Shown here in pieces: positions 1 through 9,869 of a stretch of DNA of 29,162 nucleotides (within the stretch, counting starts at the first letter, position 1; every line of letters starts with the position of its first letter). Source of the DNA: Amoebophrya sp. AT5.2 (taxonomy: Eukaryota > Sar > Dinophyceae > Syndiniales > Amoebophryaceae). The stretch covers positions 1-29,162 of the forward strand of contig RXOD01004091.1 in the NCBI GenBank assembly GCA_005223375.1. Reading direction: 5' to 3'. The notes under the pieces were generated by a model. It did not search any database and was not told where the DNA came from. It was given only the letters and a program-made list of their open reading frames with translations. The position numbers and the translations under genes were made by a program.

Positions 1-2350
1 GAAGCCGCAGCTCCCGCGGGAGATCCGACGAGCGACACAGCAGCGGCGGATCCCTCATCGCAACCGCAAGCAGCCGACCAAGCCTGCGAGCCAACGGTGA
101 CTGTGGACGGCAACGCGCCCGCGGTGTCGCTCCATTTCGACAACTCGGCGCCCTCCCCCGCTGCCAACCAAGCGGAAATCCTGCAAACGCTGAACCAGGC
201 CGTGCAGGCGCTGACCGAGTCCGCGCACCTTGTCGACGATCCGGCGCAGCGCGAGCAGCTGCTGCTCAAGCAGCAGCAGCTGCGGGAGCACTGCGTGGAG
301 CTGCAGCTGCTGCTGCGAAATTCGAAGGCGGACAGCACAACCGACGAGCCTGGTGGTGGATTCCAGTTGGACCACGTCGCGAGTCTGGTGGAGGACGTCG
401 GGGGGTCGCGGACCAACATCTCCTCGCTCCCCGCAGAACTGTACGAAAACGCGGACCTGAAAGATCTCGTGCAGGGTCTGGACGACATCCGCTCGCAGAG
501 CCCGCTGCTGCGGTCGCTGGCGGACGGTCGGGAGCTGGCTCCGGGGACCCTGCTGTCGAGCGCGAGTCGCGGGGGCGGACCGGCGGACGACGAACGGCCC
601 ATGTCGGTGGCGAGCAGTGAGTTCGAGCGGGAGGTGGAGCACGTGAGGCAAATACGGCGGAAAATCGACCTCGCGAAGGACGGAAAAAACGTGGTCGACT
701 ACGACGAGGACGAAGACGCCGTGTGGTATTAGGAGTTGGCGGGATGAAATGGATGCAATCTTCGGAGCTATGGTAGCTAGGGACAAACGTATGATCTAGC
801 TATAGAAGGGGATCATGTGGTGCGCCGTTGTGCCAGATGTTGCTTCTCTCTCAACTGTGTAGGTACGAAATAGACGACGCCGAGAGGGACGTGGTGGACT
901 TACGGCGGATGCGACGGCAGATCCGTTGCTTGTTCGGCACGCAACCGGTCCGGGAGAGCGTGGACACAAACGGCAGGCTGCTCTCACGGTTTCCAGATTC
1001 CCCAACGACCAGCGTCGGGTCGGACGCGATCAGGTACTTGTAGAATGTCTGCCCCTCAGGACCAACTGCCAATCTATCATGTACGCAACTTCTTCCACAT
1101 CTACTACCGCCGACCCGAACTGACCGCAGGGCGCAGGCGTTGTTCGATGAGTACGGTGCGGTGGGCACGACCAGTCCGTCCAAGTTCGGTAGCGCACCCA
1201 ACAAGCAAGCGATAACAAGCCCGGTGATAGGCGGTCAAGCCAGCTCGTCGTCGCGGCCGGTACGCGCGGAGAAGGATATAAGAGACGTTTTGAAGCACGC
1301 CGGCGCCAACTGGGCTGAGGAGGTGGTGAAAGCCGCCGTGCAACCAGGAAACCAATGGAGCTTCAGCAGCGCAAAGGTAACGCGGAAATTCAATGTTGAG
1401 ATCTCGTCAAATTTTTATATCAATCCCAGTTTTCTCAAGTTTCTTTTTTACGACAGATGCCCGTCTTCCCGCCGGACGGCGGTCGCGACCACGCCTCGTC
1501 GAGCAATTCGCCCAAGGCGTTGGGGAGAGCAACGAACGGCAGCCCGCAGCCGCCACCCGCGTGGCTGACGAAGGCAATGACCGACTTCCGCTCCCGGCTG
1601 CTGCCGAAGACGGCTTCCGGAGACGTGAAAATCATGAATCTCGGGGGGAATCGGCAATACATCGGCGACTTGTCATACGGGAAGCCAGACGGCTACGGCG
1701 TCCTGGTGCTCGCAGACGGCTCGCAGCACGTGGGGCAGTTTCGGGTAACCTTATAGTTCTCTTTACTTTTGTTCTAACTAAGAGCAGTACTGCGACTTAA
1801 ACATGTTGTGAACTTCTTGAAATAATTTCTGTTACTGTTATTTGCGGCTACACCAGGCCGGGCGCGCGAACGGAGACGGCGTGTTTCTCAGCACGCGCGG
1901 CAGTGTGCTGGTGGGCGAGTGGGCCGAGAATCGTCGGGTGGGGGATTTCCGCATCCTCGACCACAACGGCAACACTTATCTCGAAAAGTACTTCTCCTTG
2001 CCGTTCCTTCGTATGAATGCATACGTTTTGGCGTATGTTTATGTTTTGCAATTGTAGTAGTTTCTGTTTATCGCATGATCAAAGTTTAGTGCGCTCTCCA
2101 AGCCACGAACTACGACCACCGAACTAAAAGGTACGAGCTTGGCGAGCGGGTTTCGCGGGAGCGGCTGAACAGTGTGAACATGAAAAGCATGCTGTGTATC
2201 CGCTGCCAGTCGCGCTACTTCGCTGAGTTCAACCACGGGTTTGGCTGTCGCACGTTAAGAAAACCCAGCGCAGCAGCTGCAGCCGCGGGCGAGAACGCGG
2301 ATCCAGAATGGAAATTCGGAGAACACGCCGCCTTCGTGCTGCGAAGCTAA
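1..2350 (+). CDS. MORN-repeat protein, 3' part of a six-exon gene (5' end outside window)
   Basis: The frame is open from base 1, so the start lies upstream. Exons inferred from frame continuity and GT-AG borders are 1-725, 863-1033, 1130-1376, 1457-1744, 1857-1987 and 2131-2350. They join to 1782 bases (593 residues plus TAA) with no internal stop. The first 240 residues are polar with a helical, Gln/Leu-rich segment (about 55-105), probably coiled coil. Residues of about 446-520, split across exons 4 and 5, carry three consecutive MORN-type repeats (YIGDLSYGKPDGYGV, then HVGQFRAGRANGDGVF, then VLVGEWAENRRVGDF). MORN repeats usually bind membranes or act as scaffolds in alveolate cytoskeleton and division structures. 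The C-terminus has a possible zinc site (CIRC at about 542-545, another Cys near 559). The MORN assignment is firm; the cellular role is not known. Introns are 80-143 bases and AT-richer than the exons. Confidence 0.8.
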
Positions 2351-3458
2351 CGAAGCTAGCGGTATTGGCTGCCCGAGTGGCGAAATTAATGAAAAGCAGA
2401 AGGTAATAGTAGGGAAACAAAAATCGGTTCGATCTCAACATCAATCCAGAATCAATAGCGAAGCATCCTCTGGTGCAAGACACAGAAAACGCAGCTAGCT
2501 GCTTCACAGGCCGTTGCGCCATTGAGCGACAAGCGGACCTCAAGTGAGTCTTCACATAGCGATCGTAAGATAAAAGAGTCTGACAGTAGAGATTGAAACG
2601 ACAAATTCCGTTTCCAATAGAAGCATCCAGGAGGCGCATCGCGAAAATGATGACGCGCGTTGAAGTTCTTCTAAGGTTCCCATTCCCGCGTACCGGATTG
2701 GAATTTTACGTAGTGAGAAGTACTAGACATCGCCGAAGACCGGCTGCGCTCGCGCTAGCGGCATCACAATTGATGACTCGAGTTGACGGGCCAGACCGCG
2801 TCCTCGCACCTCATTTTTGTATTTCGAAGTCTTGGATGAATGTGTGATGCTCTTCCTCGAGGGTGCCAGCTCTCTGCCAGCGTTCGCGATCGATTCACCA
2901 GCAGCTGCTCATGTTCAGTAGTATTTATGCGTGCGCACTGCGCCGGTGCAGATCGTGTGCGGCCACAGCGTAAATTCTGTTTGTCTCGAATGCCGTCCAC
3001 CACAGATCCATGATGGAATCATAGGTACTTTGTACGCCAAGTGACGCGCTTCGTTGAAATTCATCGCGTGGAGACATTGTTTTTTCGCGGCTCCGCGACG
3101 CGCCAAAACTAAAAGAGCAAAAGTAGGTAGGTGTAACGCGGAATGCATAGGTTTTCGGAAGATCCTACTTTTAACTTGTAGGTAAGTTGTAGTTTAAAAG
3201 GCGGTATTTGTACTTGCAGCTGCGTATAGGCGAGGCTACAGGACAGTAGTTCTGCGTTCCTGCTCGATGTGTACGATGAAATCTTTCTTGAAAGCCGAGT
3301 GCACGCTGTGCAGTTGCGTGCGAAAATTAATGACTTCCCTAGCGCGACAGGCAAACGCTAAATGCAAAGTGATGGCCCCACGCGATTGATTCTTTGTGAC
3401 ACTTCTCCATCGGTCTTTTGTCGATCGCCAACGACGAAATCGATCCAAATTTCCAACC
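2351..3458. other. intergenic region between the MORN gene and PEX3
   Basis: About 1.1 kb with lower GC than the flanking genes and only short frames lacking start context or recognisable protein character. It should hold the 3' UTR of the MORN gene and the 5' UTR of PEX3. A CAG-type acceptor ending at 3350 (after GACTTCCCTAGCGCG) is a weak candidate spliced-leader site for PEX3. An ATG at 3362 opens a frame that overlaps the PEX3 start, which would be odd if the mature transcript began upstream of it. No RNA gene or repeat was recognised. Confidence 0.5.
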
Positions 3459-5654
3459 ATGGCCGACGACGCTTCGTCTGCACCTCCAGCGCCTACGAGT
3501 GCGTCAAAGCAGCACCGTTCCTTTTTCTTCCGCGTTCTACTTTTTTTCTACGTCTTCGCGAGCAACCACCGGAAGAAGCTTTTCTTCCTCGGGCTTCCCT
3601 CCGCGGCTCTTGCATTTTACCTCTTCCGCTTGTACAAGAGGTATGTGCGCCCCGTCCTGCGGCTCCTGCGAAGCGACAAGCCGCCAGACCCGGAGGATTT
3701 GGAGCACGTGATGCAGGCTTTTCTCGGGGGAGGTGGAGCAGCTGACGCGAACTCCTCCAGTGAAGGCAACTCCCCGGACGATGATCTTCTCGTGCGGAGC
3801 CTGCTCCAGGGTAGCATGGGGCCCAATTATGCGCAGCAAGACGGCGGCAGTGCGGGAGCAAGTGGGAGCGCGGCTGCCGGGGGTGCTTTTGGCGTGCTGG
3901 GCTCCTTGTTCGGAGGCCTCACGGGCTCGTCGGCAAACGGCCCAGACAGTCGACTACGACACTGTACGAGCGACAGAAGCCACGACCCCGACGCGCGTCT
4001 CCGCGCAGAGCTCGTGCTCGAATTCAACCGCAAGCAGCAGCTCTCGGATGCAGCCATCGCGAGCAACCTGCCGGTGATGCGCAACGAGCTCTTCCAGTGC
4101 TTCACGGAGCAGCTGACGAGCATTTCGTCGACGCTCCGGCAGCAGTCCGAGGGCAGCGCGGAGCGCCAGATCACGTTCCACCGCCTGCAGCAGGCCTGCT
4201 TCTCGAAACTCGTCACGTCGCTGGTCAGCGTGCAGCTGGTGTTTCTGCTGCACCGGGTGAGCGTTTGCCTCGTGCTGCGGCGGATGTGGCTGGGCGACGT
4301 GGGGGGTGCTGTTGGCGGGGGCGGGAAGAGGGGCGTCCTCCTGAAAATGATGCGCGAAGCGGAGCAGGCGGGAGAAAATGGGGGGGACGCAGCTGTGAAG
4401 AGAAGACCCGAGGAAAGCGAAGGAAGTACAACAGAGAGTAGGTCTTTGGCGGATAAAATTTTTGACAGGGGAGCCATGGCGTTGGACTGGCTGGAGGACT
4501 GGCTTGTAGGAGCGACTAGTGGAACAGCCTCGGGAGAGGGTGGCTCGGTCCTGCCTTCGACCATCCCCTCGCAGGCGGAGCCCCCGCTCAACGAAGCCGC
4601 CGAAAAAAGTGGCGGAGCGGGGCAGCTGCAGCTAGCGTCTTCCAATAAAGCCGGCGGGGACGAGTGGGCCAACGAATTTCTGCAGCAGTTGCAAAAAGTA
4701 GAGGATAAAGCGGGGGTTCTTGATGTTGCGCCTGCAGCGGTGGTGAAAACAGAAGTAGAGCCAGTGCCGCTTCCTCTCTCGGACGCCGCAATGAAGTGTT
4801 TTCTGACGAGCACGATTTGGTTGCAGAAGCAGGAAAATTTGCTCCACGTGGCCGAAGCGCTCGACGACTCTGTCGAAAAGTGCTACAGCGACTTTTTGCG
4901 GCTGCGGCAGAAGGCGGTTGCCGGGGATGACACGGGAACATGCGCGAGTCCTTCCGAAAATACCAGAGCAGACGCAAATGGCAGTGATACTGCTTCTCCT
5001 TCTGCTGCTGCTGCTGCTGGAAGCCTCAATACGACGAGCGGCAGATCTTTTCTGTCGGTGACAGCGGACGTCGCGGCGGCCGATCTTCGCTCACTTTTCG
5101 TCGACAGTGTTGTGCAGGCTCTAGAGCCCCTTTCCGCAAACAAGCTCTACGCCGAGTGGCTCGTGCCGGATGGGAACCGGGAACAGGTCCTGGCACGGCT
5201 CAGCCACGCAGAGGCTGAAGCTGGTGCAACTGTAACTGTAACGCCAGCCGAAGAGACGGCGCAAGTCGAGCACCTGTTGGACGAGCAGCGCGACGTGGTG
5301 GAGAGTCCGCAGTTCGCGGCGGCCGCGGAATTTTGCATCCGGCGAGCGCTAGAGCGGCTCTACGAAACGCTGGAGCTGTACATAGAGGAAAACGGAACGT
5401 CGGAACAGGAACAGAATCTGGAGAAGGAGCAGGAGTCAAATACGCACAAGAGGACCGCAGTCGTGCCGGTGGGGAAGCTGATTCCGTTCTTGTGCCAGCA
5501 AGCGGAGCTGGTCTTTGACCCGGAGCTGGAGGAAAATCCCTTTCTGGCGCTAGAGGATGACGGAGGAGGTGGTTTTGGCGGCGTGGAAGGACGAGAAACG
5601 GTTGACGTAGCGCAAGCGCTCTGCCGAGGCGTCGCGGGCATCGCTGGGATCTGA
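3459..5654 (+). CDS. PEX3: peroxisomal biogenesis factor 3 (PEX3-like), intronless
   Basis: PEX3 is the peroxisomal membrane anchor that docks PEX19 and its cargo during insertion of peroxisomal membrane proteins. The ATG at 3459 (CCAACCATGG) is the first in frame and has strong context; the open frame upstream has no ATG. The product is 731 residues, about twice the usual PEX3 length of roughly 370. Residues 37-63 match the family N-terminal anchor: a basic NHRKK followed by hydrophobic FFLGLPSAALAFYLF, preceded by a second hydrophobic stretch at 22-34. Residues of about 178-290 resemble the conserved core (ELVLEFNRKQQ, LPVMRNELFQCF, then FSKLVTSLVSVQLVFLLHRV). The late VGKLIPFLCQQ resembles the PLAKLIP segment near the family C-terminus. 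The extra length comes from Gly/Ser/Ala- and Glu-rich insertions (about 85-165, 280-430, 500-540). Family identity is judged from motif order by eye, without an alignment score. Confidence 0.8.
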   Translation: MADDASSAPPAPTSASKQHRSFFFRVLLFFYVFASNHRKKLFFLGLPSAALAFYLFRLYKRYVRPVLRLLRSDKPPDPEDLEHVMQAFLGGGGAADANSSSEGNSPDDDLLVRSLLQGSMGPNYAQQDGGSAGASGSAAAGGAFGVLGSLFGGLTGSSANGPDSRLRHCTSDRSHDPDARLRAELVLEFNRKQQLSDAAIASNLPVMRNELFQCFTEQLTSISSTLRQQSEGSAERQITFHRLQQACFSKLVTSLVSVQLVFLLHRVSVCLVLRRMWLGDVGGAVGGGGKRGVLLKMMREAEQAGENGGDAAVKRRPEESEGSTTESRSLADKIFDRGAMALDWLEDWLVGATSGTASGEGGSVLPSTIPSQAEPPLNEAAEKSGGAGQLQLASSNKAGGDEWANEFLQQLQKVEDKAGVLDVAPAAVVKTEVEPVPLPLSDAAMKCFLTSTIWLQKQENLLHVAEALDDSVEKCYSDFLRLRQKAVAGDDTGTCASPSENTRADANGSDTASPSAAAAAGSLNTTSGRSFLSVTADVAAADLRSLFVDSVVQALEPLSANKLYAEWLVPDGNREQVLARLSHAEAEAGATVTVTPAEETAQVEHLLDEQRDVVESPQFAAAAEFCIRRALERLYETLELYIEENGTSEQEQNLEKEQESNTHKRTAVVPVGKLIPFLCQQAELVFDPELEENPFLALEDDGGGGFGGVEGRETVDVAQALCRGVAGIAGI

Positions 5655-6363
5655 TTTGCAGTGGTGCCGGGGCGCTTTATCTTCATTCAGCTGCCTCTGA
5701 CGGCAGGGACTGATGTGTTGGGGTGTTTAGTCGAACAACTGACGCGCCACACTTGTCAAATTCGAAAGGATCGGCGACACATTTTTTGAATCAGCTGAAA
5801 AGTTAAAGGCGAACACAGATGCGCGAGTGTTCGTTCGTTTTGCACGTGAAGTTGTGCCTTGGCTCCAAGAAGTCCCAGCGAGTATAGAAACCACTCATTA
5901 TCATGGAAGTCGCACCAAAAAGCATGAATTCCACCGCGGTCGCGTCACATAATGAAAAAAGGATTGATGTTGATCGACGAAGATGATGCCCGATTGTGGT
6001 TCCCCTTCCCACTTCTTTCCTCAAATAGAAAAATTAGATACCACCCCTGACATACTCCAGAAACTACGCATGCTATCCCAAATGAAGACGCGCAAACAGC
6101 GATCACAAGACTCGCAACAAACTTTAAACTTTGTCGGCCCAGGCAAACCGCAAACGCAAAGACACTGCAGTGGTGTATATCCGCTTAGCTGAGCCCGTTC
6201 GCTTTTTTACTTGTCCTCTGTTCCACTTTGTGGCTTTCTAAGACCTTACTCATTTATCGACCGAGAGAACACTCAGACCTTCTGCAACCGAAGATAACGC
6301 GCTTCGGCATCCGCCAAGACGCAGAACTGCGACCAAGTTCCGGTGGAGGGCCAGGCTGTCCAG
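5655..6363. other. intergenic region, PEX3 3' UTR to the next gene's 5' UTR
   Basis: About 0.7 kb without a supported gene. A 69-codon frame at 5986-6192 has an ATG but no family resemblance and mixed base composition, so it is treated as chance. The last 120 bases are the probable 5' UTR of the next gene, after the acceptor described at 6198-6242. Confidence 0.5.
6198..6242 (+). promoter_or_regulatory. candidate spliced-leader acceptor (polypyrimidine tract plus AG)
   Basis: A pyrimidine-rich run (TTCGCTTTTTTACTTGTCCT and onward) ends in CTTTCTAAG at 6242, 121 bases before the ATG at 6364. Dinoflagellate mRNAs generally receive a 22-base spliced leader in trans at such sites. The alternative is the acceptor of an unseen 5' UTR intron. 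Confidence 0.4.
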
Positions 6364-9090
6364 ATGGAAAGCGGGGAGGAAAACGTCACCGAACCGTCTG
6401 TGATCGAGCCGCCACATGATCCCCAAGCCCATGCGCATCGCCTCGGTCTGGACGCGTCCGCACATATGCAGACACTGGAGTCGCTTCTGGTTTCAGCTCG
6501 TGCAGCCCAGTTGACCGCGGAAGAGGTGGCGGCCATCCGTGCTCTTCTCGAGCAGAACAGAGCGATGAAGCTGAAGCTGAACGCGAGCAGCACCGGGTCA
6601 GCGGGCAAGAGGAGGCGTATCGAGGACGAGCATACACCGTGGGAATCCGTCGACGGCGAAGCGCAAGAGCAAGACGCCGCGGCGAACGTGGACGGAGACA
6701 CTCTCGACGGATTGTATGGGGCGGATGCAGAGGCGAATCTCTCTTCCGGACCCGTGCGCGTGGATTCGCCGCGCTCGCCGTCACCAGAGGCGCTTGCAGC
6801 GTGCAATTACGTCTGCGAAGAAATCGACTCGGGACGCCTGTGCCCCTTCAACAAGTCCTTAGGCTGGCAGTGTGAAATGCTGAACGCGCAACATATAAAC
6901 ACGCAAGCACGGCGAAAGTTGTGCCGTCGTCTTCAGCGTCTGGATAGTCGTCTTCAGTCTAGGATCCGCAATCAGTCTAGGATCCGCAATCTACATCTAC
7001 TGGAGGAGGATGCATCATCAGAGGAGGAGGAGGAGGAGGAGGGGTTTGCTCCATCGGTTACGCAGCTAGTGGGGATGATTTCTAGACAATGGGACAGAAG
7101 ACACGAAGTCGGTTTTGACGCACGTCCGGTACTGTCAACGCTTTTCGATCTCTCCGGGATAAGTGGCCGTCTCCGGCAAGCAGTGTTCCACGTCATGTCA
7201 CAAGCCGCTACGATGGAGCGCGGTTTTGGCTCGGTTTTCGGAAACTTCGACTTACCGGAAGTGGCTGCCACTTACTTCAAGCAGTTTTATCCCACAGCGC
7301 AGTTCGAGCGTTGTTTTGAATCCGGAAGCCGACCACCTGTCGGCTTCTTTTTTGCGCATGGTTGGAGCGTGTACCACCAAGCGCTGGCCGAAGAGTTCGC
7401 ACCGGATCCGCTTCGGACGCAGTTCGGGAGGCTGGATTGGTCGCGTTTAGCGGGCCTTTGGGAGTACCATACCGGGCCCGGTCCGGGTCCGCTGTGGTTG
7501 ACCGTTGCGCGCGACCGCGAACGTGGGATAGTGGATGGGCAGACGGATGGCTTCTCGCAGCTCTGGAGTGGCTTCAAGGCGCAGGCAGAAGGCGACGGCG
7601 CGTTGTTGCGAATACTCACGGAATGGCGGGGCGAGTACGACGAGGGCAGACCAGTGCTGAACATGACGCTCGTAGAGCTGGCGAAGGAAATCCGACTGCG
7701 AAGGGAAGGCGCTAGAATGCCGAAGAGCTTGCAGCTGGATAAAATTATTGACGAGCTCGAAGACAGCGCGCGAATTCGGGACGTACATACGTGCACCGAG
7801 GACAAGATTACGCACGCGGAGAACGTGACCTCTTTGGGTATTGTCTTGGATGCAAGTTTGGAGGCTTGGATCAAAGCCGTTATGGTTGAACTTCCGGAAT
7901 TCCGCACGCTAGTGGAGCATCGCCGCATAATGCCAGCGCTCCTGAACAATGTCACTGGCTACGATCAGTTCTTCGAGCATCCGAGTTGGAAAGGGGGCTT
8001 GGTCGATGCTATGAGATTCGAACACGAAAAGAGCGGGCATCCGTTTCCGTATCGGAGCACCTTCCGCGACGCCTTGCGCTTCTCTTCTAACATGGACAAG
8101 CACCCGGATGGCGCCTTCACGTTTTTTTTCTGTGCGCAATTCCGCAAGCCGGAGTCGGAAGTACAGAAGCGCACCAAGCAGCTCAAGGCGATGTACTACT
8201 GTTTTTTGCGAACCAAGCGCGTCGCTCCGAACATCCTGGACGACATTCGGAAAGTGCGCGCCGAGAGCCGACGGCGGATTCGTGTTTTGGGATGGGGGGA
8301 CTTGCACTACGCCGTATGGAGAGCAGACGTCGGCGACGTGGCGACGTCAATACGCGCAGGCGACGACGCTTCAAGGTTGGACAACGGTGGCGCGGTTGAG
8401 GAGCTGCGGGAGCTCGCTGAGAGGCACGCTGTGGGACGCGACGAGTACGAAATCGGAGAAGGAGATCTTTCGCATGCCGTTCAACGATCGCCGCGCGACT
8501 GGAATGATTTAGCCTTGAAGCTACTCAACGAGAAGCCACAAAAGACCGAAGAGGACGACTGCGAACTGCAGGCACGCACCCAGATTCGCGAGCTGCTCGG
8601 TCCGTGCGGAGAATGGGAGGCGCGCAAAATTATCATTGCAGAGTGGTATGCGTCTGACAAGAAGCTAGCAGCGAAGGAGAACGACGAAATTCTCCTCGCG
8701 GAGGTTGCTGCAATCGTGGAGGCGGAAAAGAGGAAGCTGCGTCGCTTGGAAAAAGAGGAAACAGATCTTGACAGGAAGAAGGACAAGAACGGCTGGCAGC
8801 GACGACAGACAGAAGAAAAGATCGCGCGTCTGGAGGGAGTTAGCGCCGCCAAGGCCCGTGCCTACTTTTGGGAACAGCTGCCACAAGATCAACGGGCCGA
8901 ACTCCGTAAGCAGAAAACGGCCGCCACCGCCTCGTCCTCGTCTAGTGCTACTTCGTGTTCAGTGCCAGAGAATGCAGATGTCTCGATCGTCAGCACTACA
9001 GGCGCATCGTCCGCATCCGACGCGGCGCCTTCACTAGACACGTCAGTGGTAGAGGACGAATCTCCGCCGAGTGGTTCGCGTTCGCAATAG
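6364..9090 (+). CDS. uncharacterised nuclear-type protein, 908 residues
   Basis: An uninterrupted frame of 909 codons with GC-rich coding composition. The first ATG after the upstream in-frame TAA (6295) is 6364. I do not recognise the family. Visible features are: a Leu/Ala-rich helical N-terminus; a basic cluster GKRRRIEDE near residue 80 that could be a nuclear localisation signal; an acidic Glu run near 218-226; a mixed globular centre (about 235-700) with many Trp and aromatic residues (for example GPGPGPLWLTVARDR and GHPFPYRSTFRDALRF); a long charged helix near 764-830, probably coiled coil; and a Ser/Thr/Ala-rich tail. No membrane segment or signal peptide is apparent. Both neighbours are on the same strand. 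It is very likely a real gene, but no function can be assigned. Confidence 0.7.
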   Translation: MESGEENVTEPSVIEPPHDPQAHAHRLGLDASAHMQTLESLLVSARAAQLTAEEVAAIRALLEQNRAMKLKLNASSTGSAGKRRRIEDEHTPWESVDGEAQEQDAAANVDGDTLDGLYGADAEANLSSGPVRVDSPRSPSPEALAACNYVCEEIDSGRLCPFNKSLGWQCEMLNAQHINTQARRKLCRRLQRLDSRLQSRIRNQSRIRNLHLLEEDASSEEEEEEEGFAPSVTQLVGMISRQWDRRHEVGFDARPVLSTLFDLSGISGRLRQAVFHVMSQAATMERGFGSVFGNFDLPEVAATYFKQFYPTAQFERCFESGSRPPVGFFFAHGWSVYHQALAEEFAPDPLRTQFGRLDWSRLAGLWEYHTGPGPGPLWLTVARDRERGIVDGQTDGFSQLWSGFKAQAEGDGALLRILTEWRGEYDEGRPVLNMTLVELAKEIRLRREGARMPKSLQLDKIIDELEDSARIRDVHTCTEDKITHAENVTSLGIVLDASLEAWIKAVMVELPEFRTLVEHRRIMPALLNNVTGYDQFFEHPSWKGGLVDAMRFEHEKSGHPFPYRSTFRDALRFSSNMDKHPDGAFTFFFCAQFRKPESEVQKRTKQLKAMYYCFLRTKRVAPNILDDIRKVRAESRRRIRVLGWGDLHYAVWRADVGDVATSIRAGDDASRLDNGGAVEELRELAERHAVGRDEYEIGEGDLSHAVQRSPRDWNDLALKLLNEKPQKTEEDDCELQARTQIRELLGPCGEWEARKIIIAEWYASDKKLAAKENDEILLAEVAAIVEAEKRKLRRLEKEETDLDRKKDKNGWQRRQTEEKIARLEGVSAAKARAYFWEQLPQDQRAELRKQKTAATASSSSSATSCSVPENADVSIVSTTGASSASDAAPSLDTSVVEDESPPSGSRSQ
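6955..6990 (+). repeat. in-frame 18-bp tandem duplication inside the 6364-9090 gene
   Basis: CAGTCTAGGATCCGCAAT occurs twice back to back (6955-6972 and 6973-6990), duplicating the peptide QSRIRN in frame. The copies are identical, so the duplication is probably recent. A (GAG)n tract coding for poly-Glu follows at about 7020-7041. Confidence 0.9.
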
Positions 9091-9869
9091 CTCTGCCGCG
9101 AGATCATTAGAAAGAGTATCAGACTTAGGCTACGACTTGGCTCAGCTTCAACTCAGCGGCAGCTTCTGTAATACCTTCAGCATGAGACTTCTGCGCAAAC
9201 GAACCTAGTGGCAAGTCTGACACGAATTCGAAAAGACCGGGACAGAGTTTTCCAGACAGACGACGGATGAAGAGAACGCAGCTAAGCAAGAAGCCATTTG
9301 CTGACTTTGAAGCTCTTTTTTGGCCCCAAGCAGCACACAGTTGGAGCAGCCGCAGAGTAAAGTGTTCCCTTGGACATGCACAGGATCAGGACCTGAGTCA
9401 GGACCGCCGGCCAGTATCCTGAAAGAGCGAGTCTTTCGCCATAGCAAATCAAGGTCCTGACACTGGAGATCAATGATCACGAGCAATCGAGCTTCGTAGA
9501 GTCTCCTCCGTGGTTCGATTTGGTTCGAAAAAGGATCGAGTCCGGATCCGTGCGCGTGCCTTGTTGTCCGCCTGAATATTTGACTTTGAAGCTCTTGACC
9601 TGACGCACAACTCGGAGACCGATGGCGATTCTTCTGATTTATTTTTCGCGACAGACTCTGCAGTATTTTGAGGTTGACTTCGAGTGCGGCTGTGGCGGTG
9701 CGTAGTAAAACGTTTTGCGCCAGTGTTGTCACTTTGTTTCTTTACTAAGTTCTGGTCAGGGCTGTGCGCCGTCTCGTACTCGCTGCGCAGCTTTTTGTAC
9801 TTCGATGGCAAAAAAAAAGTAGTATCGTAAAAAACCAATCCCAGTAAAACAAAAACACCAACAACGAAC
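9091..9869. other. intergenic region with short repeats and an antisense open frame
   Basis: About 0.78 kb, AT-richer than the flanking genes. It holds a 16-base direct repeat (TGACTTTGAAGCTCTT at 9302-9317 and 9581-9596) and three copies of an octamer TCAGGACC (9386, 9398, and inverted at 9453). A TACTAA-like branch site (9744) followed by GGTCAG (ending 9759) could be the leader acceptor for the gene starting at 9870. An ATG-initiated frame on the minus strand (9991 down to 9470) overlaps this region and the next gene's start; it is discussed as a finding. Confidence 0.5.

Noticed and set aside
2420..2440. GGTTCGATCTC as a tRNA B box
   Set aside because: No matching A box or foldable cloverleaf upstream, so no tRNA gene is called.
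3396..3458. Upstream extension of PEX3 using a GTG start
   Set aside because: A non-ATG start is not expected in a nuclear gene, and ATG 3459 has excellent context followed directly by the conserved N-terminal layout.
3827..4813. 328-codon minus-strand frame across PEX3
   Set aside because: A shadow of a GC-rich coding frame; its product is Ser/Arg/Pro low complexity and it has no context of its own.
5986..6192. Small frame starting ATG before the 6364 gene as an upstream exon
   Set aside because: It cannot be joined in frame to 6364 across the in-frame TAA at 6295 without inventing an acceptor, and no leader-type site precedes it.
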